Assembly: GCA_029891385.1 (NCBI GenBank)
Contig: CM057235.1
Span: forward strand, 16,420,001 to 16,484,000
Origin: Erythroxylum novogranatense
Lineage: Eukaryota > Streptophyta > Magnoliopsida > Malpighiales > Erythroxylaceae
DNA: 64,000 bases
Direction of reading: 5' to 3'
Shown: positions 1-11,749 of the stretch, piece by piece
How positions within the stretch are numbered: position 1 is the first letter of the stretch
How the letters are laid out: each line of letters begins with the position of its first letter
Position numbers and translations under genes: made by a program
Notes under the pieces: generated by a model
Database searches by the model: none
The model's input: the letters and a program-made list of their open reading frames with translations, nothing else
Told to the model about the DNA's origin: nothing

Positions 1-620
1 ATAGTAGTTTCGACATGTTAAAAAATATAACTGAAGTTAAAAAATTTCTTGGCTTATTAAACTATATATCTAATCAAGGATTTCTTAAAAATCTAGCTAA
101 AGAAAGAAAAAATTTACAGTTTAAATGCAATACAAAAAATCAAAGGATATAGACAGAAGAAGATACAGAAACAGTACTAAACTCTGTGCAACAATCTACC
201 AGCATTATATAATTATAATGTTAAGGATACATTAATAGTACAAATTGATGCAAGTATGGATACGTAGGCTGGTTGCCTTTTAGCACAACCACCAAAGTCA
301 AAGAATTATTTTTATGTAAATATTTCAATGGGAGTTTTAATCCCTTTGAAAGGAAATATCCAATTCATGAGAACAAAACACTTGCATATATTAAAATATT
401 ACAAAAATGGAAAGTTGATTTATTATCTATTGAATTTCAAATTCAAACAGATTCTAAGTATTTATGGGGATTTACTAAATATAATATTAAATCAAATTAC
501 AATAAAAGATTCCTAATTAGATGACAATTAGAATTAAATCAATATAATTTTCAAATACATGATATAAAATCTTTTGTTAACAATCTTGTAGATACATTAA
601 CCAGAGAATTGAAATAGCTA
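1..620 (+). pseudogene. Endogenous pararetrovirus RT-RNase H remnant
   Basis: This is a decayed 3' end of a Caulimoviridae polyprotein: the C-terminal reverse transcriptase and RNase H regions. Seen in the sequence: an RT-connection motif near 30-60 (FLGLLNY), an RNase H-type stretch at 273-600 with TDSKY at about 450-465, and a terminal TLTRE-like motif near 595-610. A readable stretch of 83 codons (273-524) is flanked by stops and frame changes. Such integrated copies (florendovirus or petuvirus type) are known in many angiosperms. No functional polymerase could be made from it. The left end runs off the window, so the upstream polyprotein is not visible. Assignment to the family is fairly sure; the genus is inferred. 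Confidence 0.7.
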
Positions 621-1540
621 TCATCAGCCTGAACGATTCACTCAATAAGAAGGAAACTAAATTATTAGACGTTCAACAGTAAGTGGAAAGTGTAAACAAA
701 GAAATAAATCAGTTGAGAGCAACCTCTTTCAAAAACAACAAATTGATCAATCACACAGTGAATGACTAACCATCCACCCATCACTCCTCAACAAATTACC
801 CAGGTAGCTTGATCTAACATTCCCGAACACACTACCAGTCCATTATCAAACCTAGCTACACCCGTCTCCCAAAAAAAACTTGTTAAAACTTCTAACAACA
901 CTTATTATTATCTAGAACAAATAAATGCTTCTGAAATTCCTCTTTATAAATTTAAAGAAATACTAAATCGAGATACAAAATCTATAATCAAGAATGATTA
1001 GAATTAAAACAAATCTATAGACCATTTCAAGCACACTATAAAATTCATTATTCATGAATAATTGTCCTATTTGTCAATTTATGTTACAACTTTTATAAGG
1101 TATAACTGTACACTCTGTAACCAATTATTAACATAAATTTAGAAGCTTTAATCGTTGAATCTAGATTAGAAAAAGAATATTATGAAAAAGATATAACTAT
1201 CTACAATTTTCTAATAATAATAATGGTTTAATTCTATTCAAGAAAGACTAGACATTGCAATTAATCTTTATAATTTCTATAATCAAAATTTAATCCATAA
1301 ATACATCCAACTTACGAACATCAAAGAATCTCTCATCAATATGACTAAAATTCAAGAATTCTACAATAATAATAATAATAATAATTTAGATTTCGATGCT
1401 TTAGAATTAATTGAATCTCTGGTGTTTTCAAAATTAATACACTATTATCCCAAGAAAACAAAACAAAGAGCAAAAAGAAATAAATCTAAAAGATGGACAA
1501 GACATTACACACCATCCATTTAAAATTTAATTAATAAAAA
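621..1540 (+). pseudogene. Endogenous pararetrovirus, unassigned part
   Basis: This AT-rich stretch continues the viral relic and contains only fragments, for example 1341-1523 (60 codons) with an asparagine run coded by an ATA/AAT repeat at about 1364-1384. Parts of it recur in the same strand further right: 1081-1200 resembles 3120-3240, and 1361-1530 resembles 2920-3070. A CTLC motif occurs in both copies of the first pair. The stretch may be a second viral reading frame or a spacer next to the movement-protein start; I cannot tell which. Every reading frame is broken. Confidence 0.45.
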
Positions 1541-2330
1541 TTATCTACTATGGAAAAATTATACATGAAACACCTATTAGAATAGATCAATGTAATAGAC
1601 ATATTCACACAAGTTTAATAGACCAAGAACAAATTTATAAACAGTAACAAAATATCTCTAAACAAGAAAAGAAATAAAATTGGATATATACATCTTTCTA
1701 CAATTCAAATCTTATTAAAATCCATTTTTAAGAAGGAATCGATTCACTTATTAGAATGGCTATAATCGATGAAAGAATGACTAATTTAAAAGACCAAGTA
1801 ATTGGAATCATGAATGGAAATTTAGCCTATGGGAAAATCAAATTTCACACCACCTTAAATTAGGAATTCCTTTACAATCACAAAATTTAGATTAAACAAT
1901 TACTATAGCCTATAAAATTTAATGACAACAGTCAATATCTTCTTTCAATTACTTATCAAATTAGCTATGCTTTAACTAATTCTCATCGTATAATTGAATT
2001 TAAAATACATATCAAATTTACATCGATCAATTATTTAACAATGTAGCTAAAGTAGCAATAAATTTAAGAATTAGTTTAAGAGAATTACTTGATATTAATT
2101 ATCCTATTAAAATGCAAAATTTAGAACAAACTAGTCCACGACTATCCTTATTTGAAAATAAACTATTAGACAAAAGATTCCTCTAAGGTCACAATCTATT
2201 AGATTAGAAAAACCTATTAGATTTACTAAACACGATATATCAAATAAAATAGAAGAATTAAATGAAAAGAAGAAAAATCAAAACAATTAGGAATTGAATT
2301 AGCTAATATTAAAATCAACTTCAAGAATTA
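1541..2330 (+). pseudogene. Pararetrovirus movement-protein-like remnant (30K type)
   Basis: The readable pieces, with several stops and frame changes, look like the N-terminal movement-protein domain of caulimovirid polyproteins. This 30K-superfamily domain normally helps virus move between cells through plasmodesmata. Visible cues are a short RHIHTSLID-like piece near 1595-1625, a GNLAYGK-like piece near 1818-1840, and a SYALTNSH-like piece near 1960-1990, in the order expected for that family. A Gln- and Leu-rich, probably coiled-coil stretch follows at 2280-2460. No product is expected. The domain call rests on motif order only. Confidence 0.5.
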
Positions 2331-2589
2331 TCAAGCCATCTTAAAATACGTTATGAGTACTACTAAACAATTATCTGAATTATTAGATAAACAAACCAAT
2401 ATTGAAATTCAATTAAAAGAATTAATTACTATAACACAACTATTAATAAATAGAGATCAAAATTTTCAATCACAAAAGTTTAATAAAATTCATAAAACAT
2501 TATTCAATTAAATGTTACGGAAAATTGTTTACAATAGTATATCTAATAGAAGAAAAATCGAAAAAATAGAAATTAATAATAAAAGATTG

Positions 2590-3430
2590 GAGCCAAAATG
2601 ATTCAAATTACTTGGTCTTTTAAATCAGTCATTCAATACAAAAATCAATGGATATGGACCAAGAAGATACAAGACAGCGGCATATATATTAATAACTCTT
2701 CACAATAATCTACCAACATTATATAATTTCTCTTTTGGCTCTTTCTTATCGATGTTATATCTTTTCCAATGAATTCTTTACAAATTTTGTTAGTAACTAT
2801 ATGAAAAGCCTTTATAGGTTCAATAACATTCCACCCCACCTTCTATGTAAATAATCATTCCAAACAAAAATGTGGCAAGAGAAGAATGGTAATTAACTAT
2901 AAAGAATTAAATAAAGCTACAATAATAATAATATTTTAGATATCGATACTTTAGAATTAACTGGATCTATTGGTGTTTTCCATATTAATACACTATTATC
3001 CTAAGAAAAACAAAAACAAATAAATCTAAAAGATGGATAAGAAATTACATACCATCCATTTAAAAATTTCATTAATAGAAAAATATTATCTATTATGGAA
3101 AGTAATTTTCCTATTTCTCAATTTATGTTACAACTTTTATAATGCATTGTTGTACTCTCTGTAACCAATTATTAATAGAAATTATTCATTTACAAAATTT
3201 AATCGCTGACTCTAGATTAGAAAAGAACATTACAGAAGAGATAATAAGATACAAAACTTCCTACAAAATATACACCAAAATATATAATATTAGGACCAGA
3301 TGGAAGCCTCAATTTAGGTTTGTCTTATCTCTAGAAAAGTTATTACTTTAATGGTGTAATAGACTAACATTATTCATTCAATTAGAAAAACCTTTTGAAG
3401 GATTATTGATATTGAAGATTTAGTATATAG
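2590..3430 (+). pseudogene. Second, rearranged pararetrovirus copy
   Basis: A second set of viral pieces lies here in scrambled order. 2600-2720 resembles 120-210 of the first copy (RT-RNase H junction). 2860-2912 reads as an RT N-terminal motif of the KRRMVINYKELN type. Directly after it, 2920-3070 matches the 1361-1530 segment, and 3100-3240 matches 1060-1200. RT sequence is therefore joined straight to a segment that in copy one lies elsewhere, which means deletion or rearrangement rather than simple tandem integration. The longest readable piece is 69 codons (3142-3351). All of it is non-functional. Confidence 0.55.
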
Positions 3431-3600
3431 ATTGTCTAATATAATAATTATTAATTTTATTAAATTAAAATAATTAAGCAATTAATAAATAACAAAAATG
3501 TATATACATATTAATTAAAATTAAAATTACTTTCAAAAGCAAATTTGATTGCTTTCTTTATAATTAAAGCTTTGTTATTAACTAAGTTTAAAGCATCAAC

Positions 3601-4150
3601 AATGTCGAGCTCTTATACCAATAATTTGGATTATTTTGGTGTTTTGATAGATATCATACAATTAAATTGTCATTAAGAAAATAATATCATTTTATTTAAG
3701 GCTGAATGGTGAGATGTGTATCATAAAGGTGGATATAATGTCGACAAGTTTGAGTTTCCTATCGTCAATGTCACACGCAAGTTGAAAACTGATGAACTAT
3801 ATGTTTTAGCTTCTTAAGCTGAATAAGTTTACCATGTAAGAGATATTAAGGAGCTTAATTGGTAGGTTGTTGTCAAGACAAAGCCTCATGATTTGTGGGA
3901 TCTTCCTGATGACTATTATGGAGATAAGCCATGCTAAGAAAATGAAAATTTTGTCTTTACACTTCATGAATCTACTTTAGAGGATGATATTAATATGATA
4001 TCTTTGGGTATATTTGATTTAGATGCTACAACTATTAAAGGAAATCCATTAAATATTGATACTATGAGTGTTGGAGAAGATGATGAAACTAATTATAAAG
4101 AAGATACTTTTATGAATGATGATGAGGAACGCGACGATGACAGTGATTAA
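3601..4150 (+). pseudogene. CACTA transposon DUF4216 protein relic
   Basis: The frame starting at 3602 (ATG, then S-S-S-Y) reads as DUF4216, a C-terminal domain associated with plant En/Spm (CACTA) transposon proteins of unknown biochemical role. Seen: a YFGVLIDIIQL start, an ILFKAEW segment, VNVTRKLKTDE, the VLAS-stop-AE segment that in the family reads VLASQAEQV, and VVVKTKPHDLWDLPDD. An acidic Asp/Glu tail follows up to about 4148. Six in-frame stops fall mostly where the family has Gln or Trp, as expected for C-to-T decay of methylated DNA. No TNP2 transposase part is visible nearby, so this is a fragment. Confidence 0.65.
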
Positions 4151-4379
4151 GCATTGACAAGAACTTCATTTTTAAATTTTGAATAGGTTAAGAGTTTTGC
4201 TTAATATTTAAACAAGATTTTCATTATATTTAAACATTAATTTATTTTGAAGAAATTTCAAAGTTATGTTTAGCAAATATCTGTTGATATGTAAAATATT
4301 ACTTTTGGATTATCAATATATCTAATTTGAATATTTTATAAGAAAATATTTAATTTTATTTACAAATAGTAATATTAAA

Positions 4380-5045
4380 GAAAAGCGTGATAAGCGGTTT
4401 CTAGTCCCTAAATTTCATACAATAATGACAAAATTAATCATTAGAGTGGTTACTTTTAATATGTTATTATAACAAGAAATAATTATCACTAATTTATTAC
4501 GATTATATTGACGATAACCTTTGTAACAAAAGTTGATGATCAAGTAACAACAAAATTTCTTGTCACAAAAATTACAAATAATAATGACCATATTGATAGT
4601 TCCACTTTTGTGACAATATTAAGTAGACACTAACTAATTGAATTTTTATTGATGGTAAACCATTTCGTCACAATAAGAGAAAAATATTAGTGACCAAACC
4701 ATGTTTTGGAGCAACAAATAGAAAATATTAGTGACCAACATATGTTTTGTCACAACTATAATTCATTCTTGTTAAAATTACTTTGGCACCAAATTGCATT
4801 TGCTTTTAGTGATAGAACTTCGTGATAAAAGAAAATTTGACGCTATTAATATATTAATAGTGACAATTTAATTATGAAAGATACTAAAATTTCACAATTA
4901 TCATTGTATTAGTGACAAAAAAATCATCACAGTTAATCCAAAAAATAGTGTCAATCAATTGTTTTATCACAAGAAACCTCATATATTGGCGAAATGATAG
5001 TTAGTCAAAAATAAAAGTTGTCACTACATGTCTTACTCTTACAGT
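4380..5045. repeat. TGTCAC/GTGACA short repeats, CACTA subterminal type
   Basis: Short motifs related to TTGTCAC and GTGACAA recur in both orientations about every 40-60 bp (near 4562, 4610, 4667, 4690, 4732, 4755, 4858, 4911, 4950 and 5024). Dense short motifs in both orientations near an end are typical of CACTA elements, where they bind the element-coded TNPA-type protein. Together with the DUF4216 relic just upstream this suggests a 3' subterminal region. I could not find a clean CACTA terminus or a 3-bp target duplication, so the element end is not fixed. Confidence 0.45.
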
Positions 5046-5295
5046 GAGTCAACAACAATCAACAAATGCTCTATTAGCTTTAAAGATTAGGTAAGACATT
5101 TGGTTATGTCAGAGGCTTGCAATATGGTTATCACAAAAAGAAAAGGCTAATAAAGCTCAAAAGGGTTTAACAAAAGGAAAATTCAAACCAATAAGTTATT
5201 TGGTTAATGTAGCTTATAAAACAAAGAATGCTTATATCATCTTCATATTAATGCTGAAGTAAATCACTTGTTAACATAGAAATCACGTATAATAT
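5046..5295. other. No recognisable feature
   Basis: This AT-rich stretch lies between the CACTA relic and the copia-like LTR. It has no open frame of note and no clear repeat. Confidence 0.5.
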
Positions 5296-6212
5296 GTAAA
5301 ATGCATAAGAAGGGGGTTAAATTGTGTTAAATCATCTAAGATATTAATCTTTAAAATCTTCTTGATTTTCTTGACAAATTCAGACAATTACAAACAATGC
5401 ACTTAATTTGATGAGTAATGCAATAGTGGAAATTAGTATCTATTATTCTAATAACAAGAAAATTAAAAAGGTAAGAGCAAGAGAATATGACATCGCAATT
5501 TATACTGGTTCACCCTTAACCTTGGGCTATGTCCAGTCCTCAAAGTTTCTCCGAGATTTTACTATCTCCTTCAAAATTACAAGTATTATTTCTACACTTG
5601 TAGAGCTTCTTTAGGTCTCTTTCACAAAGTATTCTTTATCTGCTTCCTTAGCCTGTTTAGGTTCTAGCCTTTCTTTCACTCGAAAAGATATTGTTGAGCT
5701 TCACGTTACAGATGTATTTGCTTTTTTTCTTTTTTTCTTTTTTCTCAGAATATTTTTCACTTGAGCACAAAATTTCTCTAAGTATGTTTTGTACATTTAT
5801 AATTCTCCCATTTTTTAAGTTTATGACTATAACTAATATTTAAAACCTAAATATCCAACGGTCTTCTTTGAGAAATCTGCTTGTAGAGTCTTCTAAAGTT
5901 TGTTATTAGTTGAGTCCTGTAACCAACTCCAACTAATTGACGTTCTAGTACATTCTTCAATTACATCATCTTGCATAGATTCGTATGCTTCGTATGGTGT
6001 CTTAGACTTAATCATTTCATCTGATCCATCTTAGACGCTTTGTCTTATTCAGCTTTTAGTTAAGTATCATCTTCATTTGATGATTTGTTCCACTTACATT
6101 CATCTGCGCACTTAACAAATTCATCAAAATAGTTCACACACTTTTGTTATTATTATTATTATTTGACTTTCATCAAAATCAATAGAAGAAGTGAAGTCTT
6201 CTTGACTTAACA
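5296..6212 (-). mobile_element. 3' LTR of a copia-like (Sirevirus-type) element
   Basis: On the minus strand the sequence begins TGTTAAGTCAAG directly after the purine tract at 6213-6235, as a 3' LTR should, and can be followed to a possible ...TTTACA end at 5296. The inner part contains stretches that are common in plant copia LTRs, including a G-run before a TTAAATTG sequence near 5312 and a conserved block at about 5505-5640. The right edge is fixed by the purine tract. The left edge is a guess from the terminal CA. No partner LTR is present in the window. Confidence 0.5.
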
Positions 6213-6240
6213 ATCTCCCCCTTTTTGATGATAACAAATA
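6213..6240 (-). other. Polypurine tract
   Basis: On the minus strand this reads ATCAAAAAGGGGGAGATTG followed by the LTR start TGTTAAG. It is the plus-strand priming tract typical of plant copia elements with long 3' regions, and it fixes both the orientation and the inner LTR edge. Confidence 0.7.
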
Positions 6241-6399
6241 ATCATAATAATAGAAAATAAAATAATATTCAAACAAATAAATCAAGATATACAATGATAA
6301 ATAAAAATTTTCTAATTTTAATTCTAATTTTAATTCTCCTTTCTACTGTTCTCCCCTATTTGTTATTAATTAAAAGATAGTTCATTTTAGACGCTTCAA

Positions 6400-8340
6400 A
6401 ATTTCAGAATACATTTGTTGAATATCAGTGTGGATCGTCTTGAGGTCTTCTTCTATAGAAACATGTAGAAGTGTTATTTCCTAATGAAGATCACCCACTA
6501 TATCACCTAGTTCAGCAACCATAGTATTAATTTCCTCAATGTTTTTAGCTAAGTCTTCCTGAACTTCTGTCTGCTTGTGATTAGCTTCAGTCCATTTGAT
6601 GAAATTCTTCAAGAGCTCCAAATTAACAGTGGAATCTTGTAGTATTTCACTAAGTGGATGAATGTGTTCAAAGACAGATGATTTTCTTAGTGAATCATCT
6701 AATTCTATGATTTTAATTGAGGGTAATTTGAACAGTTGTTTTCCATCAGGGATATCAAGATCATCAAGTCTAGGTAATTTGTAAATCGATTGTCCTAGAA
6801 GGTGTAAAATAGTTTTAACTGAAGGAATGAAACCTAAGGGTTTGAAATGAATGAGCAAATGCACAAAGGTTTCTAAACTAAAATCGATACCTTCAATTGT
6901 GATACTTTTGTACCTTCCTTCTGATATTATGAAACTACTTTGAAGCTTTCATCTTTGGTAGATGCTCCAAAATTACTTCCTGATTACCTTGATATATGAT
7001 GTGATACATAGACGCATACAGGTTGAGCTGTATGACAAACATCATCTATGTTCTTCTCTGCCACTTAAATCTCTTTTTTTATGAGATGATCTTTTTGTAT
7101 TTTAAGAAATGAGTACTAGTGCTGGACGTCTAGGTTATACATCTGGTATAATCTTGATTGTTGTTCAGCTTGTCACTGGATAGATTGTATAAGGATCTTT
7201 CGTAATCTTTAATAGATATGGTTCTGCCTTTTCATCTCACAGAATACTATATAGCCTTCATTCTTCAGGGCTTAGAAGATGTATCGTCTGATCATTTACT
7301 GTTATAGGTTTAACTTGAACCTTAACTTTCTGTTTAGAAGGTTCTCTGATGATAATTGAACCTCTGTTATAATAAGGTGTTGATTCTTCTATGACCTTCA
7401 TCTTCAAATCTTCTTTCTTTATCAGTTGAGGAGGGCTGTAAGTTACTAGCTGCTATTTAAACAAAGTCTTCGTCTTCTTTTCAATAGTCTGTGTCTTTTG
7501 TGATTGGAGTGTCTTAACCTTCCTCTTTAAAGACACTTGGTGAGTTGTTTGTTGAACCTTGCTTTCCTTCTTTTTGGAAACGTCTTGGCTTGTATCGACT
7601 CATCAGACGATTGTTCAACCTTTACCTCCGCTGATATTCTTAGGATGATTGAGTTTTGCTTGTATTTCAAACGAAACATTTTCTTTCCTGCTTTTTCTTA
7701 CTGAAAGCTCCTCTTTAGATTGTGCTTTCGGTGTGAAATCTACATCCGTTTTAGCTTCAGTCTTGATCCCCTTTTTTGTGAATATTAGAGGCATTGATAA
7801 CACTCTTAACATTCATCTTTACTCTATTTCCTATATCAAGTAGGATTCTAGATTCTTTGAAGAATCTTGTTAACAACATACCATAAGGTGAAGAACCACT
7901 CTTCAGATGATAATCCTCCCTAGCCTTTATCATGTACTTCAGAATCAAGAACAAAAGATTAACAGGTTGGTCAATGAGTAGATGACATAGACAATGCTCA
8001 TCATTCATTATCACCATGTCCTTTGATCCTGCTCTTGGTAGGATATAATGAAGAAGAAGTGAGTGAAGAACCCTAGACTTCAAAATGAGGGTTGAAGACT
8101 TCTTAACTCCTGGATTACTGGATCCATATAGTTGTCGATTGATGTTGGCTTCGTCTATTTAGCTTTAAGCGATCCAATCTATATTGTCGAACAATTCTGC
8201 TCCTTCATTTAGACACCCAATAGCCTTCACAATAGAATCTTGTGTGACTATTACCGATAACCTATCTACCATCACACCATTATCGTAGTATATGTACTGG
8301 AATGTCTAAGGATGCTCCGGTATGTATCCTACAGTTAGGG
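6400..8340 (-). pseudogene. Plant transposon protein-like ORF, decayed
   Basis: The minus strand carries a frameshifted relic of about 600 codons. The N-terminal part (about 8330 down to 7840) has the pattern of the 'putative plant transposon protein' domain (PF20167-like): NGVMVDRL, then LLHYILPRAGSKD, a hydrophobic LLFLILKYMI helix, and PYGMLLTR. A Lys/Glu-rich linker follows (7812-7615). The C-terminal 127-codon piece (6864-6481) ends in a heptad-like coiled coil. It lies just upstream of the purine tract, where some copia elements carry an extra ORF. Its function is unknown. Frames change near 7800 and stops are frequent between 7600 and 6870. Confidence 0.5.
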
Positions 8341-8392
8341 GGCGCTACACTTCCTCTCCCATCCATTTTTTTTAGCTTTTTTCATACCAAAT

Positions 8393-9915
8393 TGTGACAC
8401 CCAAGTAATTTTTTTAATTAATTTGACTTGCTTCCACGAATCTTAGGGTATTTTGAAATTTTATGGAATTTCACCCTAAAAATTTTAGGTTCTGGTTTTG
8501 TGATTTAGTGTAACTTTGATTAATTTTGTGCTTGATTATGGTTTAAATGTTCAATTAAATCCTTTCTATCGATTTGTTTATTCAATTTGACGAATTATGT
8601 AAAATTGGAAAGAATTTGATTTGGGTATGTGAATTTGCTCACTAAATGTTGAATTGTGATTATTGTGCTTGCAATTAGGATTAATTTGTTGTTGTTATAG
8701 ATAAATGAAGTTGCTTTCTAATTTAATTTCATTTCAATTTTAATTTTCATAAATTAAATGTTTGATTTGATTAATTTGGGGTAATTGTTGGACTAGGTAT
8801 ATTAATTTCAATTTTAGGTTTAATTTTGTAATTGAATGGTTAGATTAGTTCTATTTGTTAATTGCAATGCTTATATTTTCATTTTATTAATTAAGCTATT
8901 AATTAATTTTCTAATTATTTTTATTTATGTTATATTTTTATTTTTTATGCATTTAATTTTCCTTTAATGGTGCATTTTCACTTTTCTACAATTAGTGAGC
9001 ATATGAAATAAGCTAAGGGAACAGTAGTTATTCGTACTTTTATTTGCTATTTCTCACATTTATTTTAAGTTTAAGATATAATGACGAGACAATAATGAAC
9101 AAAATAGGTACCAAGGAAAAGGTAATGAGGAGAAGGTTCCATTAGAGACCCGAGGGAAGCTCACTCACAACATGAGCAAGCCAATGTAATCCAACCACCA
9201 GTGCAACTTAATATTTTGCTATTCAATACTAAAACTTATGGGGAGCAGTACTAAAGGCTCAAGGACAAGAAATTTGAGACCAACAGAAGCATTGGTTGGG
9301 TGGCGTTGGAGTAGGTCGACTTGTTCCAGTAAATTAGGTATCTCGTAAACATTGAAGCATTGCCTTCCTTCTTTGAGATCATAGAGCCCTCATACTAAGA
9401 GCTTAAATTTGCGGTACTCCCCTATTCTTTATTGAGAAAGGTCACTATAACTAATATCAATCAAGCACAATCTAGTTCCGAATGATAGGGGAGATGGTCT
9501 AGATGAGCTACTCAAAGTTCTCCATTATAGTAGGTTTATACAATCAAAAGTTAATAGGGACACCAGAATATGTAGCCCTGCTGATAGATTTCCGTATGAA
9601 ATATCTCCTCGACATTTCCAAAGTACTATTAGTGAAAGGATGAGTATAACCCCAATAAATCCAAAGTGTCATCACTATGACACCATGCACTAAAATACGT
9701 GCATGGGGTTTTAAGTCATATGTTAAGTGAAAGAGGTGACAGATTTTGGTATGTAGATAATGGGGACCTATAGGTGACATCTACCACTTGATTGAGGTTC
9801 TACATGAACTGGACATATTGGGAGCAAATAGGGGTCACCCATATATAGCTGAGTAGACATCACAACTGAGCTCATTTCCATCACAGATGATTGGAGTAGT
9901 AGAAAAGGAGGCTAG
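8393..9915 (+). mobile_element. Athila-like gypsy remnant, LTR/gag part
   Basis: 8393 starts TGTGACACCC, a plausible LTR start, followed by AT-rich non-coding DNA to about 9080. From 9080 to 9900 the plus strand gives broken pieces resembling the N-terminal gag-region domain of Athila-type Ty3/gypsy elements: an IEALPSFFEIIEPSY-like stretch (about 9345-9395) and an HALKYVHGVLSHMLSERGD-like stretch (about 9680-9740). Every frame has many stops. No LTR end or target duplication was found, so the boundaries are approximate and the lineage is an inference. Confidence 0.4.
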
Positions 9916-9924
9916 TATTGTTGG

Positions 9925-10110
9925 GTCCACGGGTTCGGATTACGGGCAAGCCCCACCCATGTGACCCAGGCACCTAGGCATTGGCCTAGCGTACCCCATT
10001 ATCCAGTATTGTCCTCTTTGGTCATGGGTGAGCCACGACTCGAACCCGTGACCTCAAGGTTTTGCTGCACCCTGTGCATGCCTCCACTACCATTGAGCCA
10101 GCCCAGTAAA
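9925..10110 (-). mobile_element. tRNA-derived SINE
   Basis: Read on the minus strand, this is a short element with an RNA polymerase III internal promoter: an A box TGGCTCAATGG (10100-10090) and a B box GGTTCGAGTC (10046-10037), with spacing normal for a tRNA head. The sequence after the B box runs on past any tRNA acceptor stem, so it is not a tRNA gene. Its B-box region is matched in the opposite orientation by 13345-13410. The 3' end near 9925 is not clearly defined, and no target duplication is evident. Confidence 0.6.
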
Positions 10111-10115
10111 ATGAT

Positions 10116-10689
10116 CTTACTTGGGCGTATGTGTATGAGTAAGAAATGGATAAGTGTTTGTGAGGATAAGATTGATCTTGTGAGAATGTGAGCATGATGT
10201 GTTTGTCTTTCATGAATTATTTGACGAATCTAAATGATTATATGATTCAGGTGATGAGTTATATGATTGAATTAGTGAGAGTGGGATATTGATGTGAATA
10301 AGTGTTCATGAATTATTCGAGGAATTACAGTGACTATTTAATTTAAGTGTCAAGAGCATGATTGATTTTAAGATTGTGTGTATGGAAATTAAGATTAGAA
10401 ATTCATAATGAGTTTGGATGATTTGACTTCGAAGATCTAAGAGCTGCAATAGCAGAATATGTGAAAGATGAGCTTGATGATAGGGATATATGTATTGATA
10501 TGGTATGGGTGCTATGTGACTTAAGAATTAAGAAATTGTGAAGAGATTGAGAATATGTATTATGAGGATATTAGATAAGAAAAGTGATTGATTAAGCTCT
10601 TTTCGGAAGAAATTAGTTAAGAGATTGTGTTACTTGATAATGTCTTAGCAGAAATTTCGAGGGCGAAATTCTTTTAAGAGGGGGAGAAT
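10116..10689 (+). pseudogene. Gypsy pol 3' end and polypurine tract
   Basis: The last part of a decayed Ty3/gypsy polyprotein. Near 10645-10690 the frame gives SRNFEGEILLRGG, close to the ending seen in many plant chromovirus (Del/Tekay-like) polyproteins, and the same bases form the purine tract AAGAGGGGGAGAAT before the LTR start TGTTGGACCCC. Upstream, 10440-10520 gives weak matches to the C-terminal region. There are many stops, and reverse transcriptase and integrase are absent. The SINE at 9925-10110 marks its left limit here. Confidence 0.5.
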
Positions 10690-11599
10690 TGTTGGACCCC
10701 GATCTTTCGGTAGAAATTAGAAATATTAAATGGAATTAAATGAGTGTGTTTGTATAGGTATTGTGTTATAGATGTTATTGTACTTAAAGAAAATTGATGA
10801 GAAATGAAGTGATTGATTTTGATGACTTTGAAATTTGAGTAGAGTTGTATGAGTTATGAAAGTTAAAATGAATTAGTTGATTGAAATGGAAGTTGAAAAG
10901 CAAGAAATGATTAGTGAAAGTGTTATATTTTGAAGAAATTAAGAAAGTTGACTTTTGAAGATAGAAAGTTTGACTTGAGAGTTGTATTGTGTTTGAGATG
11001 AATTAATTGAAGAGTTTGTGGTAGTGGGTGAATATGTGAAGTTGATGTGTTGATATGAGAAGTTTATGTGTTGGAATGGTGCTTAGAGACTTCTATGGAA
11101 AATCTGTATTGATTTAGATGGATTTAGCCAAAGTGATCTTAATGAAAGTGGTAGATTATGTTTTTATCTTTCCATTGATATAAAGCATGAAAATATTGGA
11201 CAAGGGAGTAGAAAGTTATGATTGTTAGAAGTTCTGATTTTGTTTGGTGTGAAGTTGATTGATTCGTCAGTTTGTGTGGAGTTTTTGACTCATTTAGGGG
11301 TAGATTTGATTTTTAAAGTCTTCATGAAAGTTATAGAGGGTTTTACCTACACTAAGTTTGTCAAATTTGGTGTTCTGGATCAAAAGTTATGATGTGTACA
11401 AGTTTTGGTAATGTGAGGAGTTTATTGATCGGTCACCTTGTAGCAAATTTTTTATTCCTCTAGTGTCCGAGCTTGCCTTTGAGTCCTTCTTGAAAATGGT
11501 AGAGCTGTCTCTTAGCTTTCCAACGAAACAAACCGCGACAGATTTGGAGCTCGGAAACAAAAGTTATGAAGGTTTGAAGTTTGAAGGTCGGATTGGGTG

Positions 11600-11730
11600 C
11601 CGACCGACCTCTGTTGGCCGACTTGACCTCTGTTGGCCGAGCCGACCTCTGATGGTCGACCGACCTCTGTTGGCCGACCGATCTTTGTTCTAGCCGAGCT
11701 TTGATTTTTCTGGCCGAGCTCTGACCTCCC
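11600..11730. repeat. Short degenerate tandem array (GACCTCTGTTGGCCGA units)
   Basis: Units related to CCGACCTCTGTTGGCCGA, about 16-22 bp each, occur five to six times inside the LTR. The other LTRs of this type in the window have an array of unrelated sequence at a comparable place. Confidence 0.7.
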
Positions 11731-11749
11731 TTCACTCTTTTGAGCGTAA

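Noticed and set aside
6481..6864. 127-codon minus-strand frame as an independent small gene
   Set aside because: Its position directly upstream of the purine tract and the flanking relic make it the C-terminus of the decayed transposon protein.
10021..10100. Possible tRNA gene
   Set aside because: A and B boxes are present, but there is no foldable cloverleaf with an acceptor stem and the homology extends beyond it. It is a SINE head.
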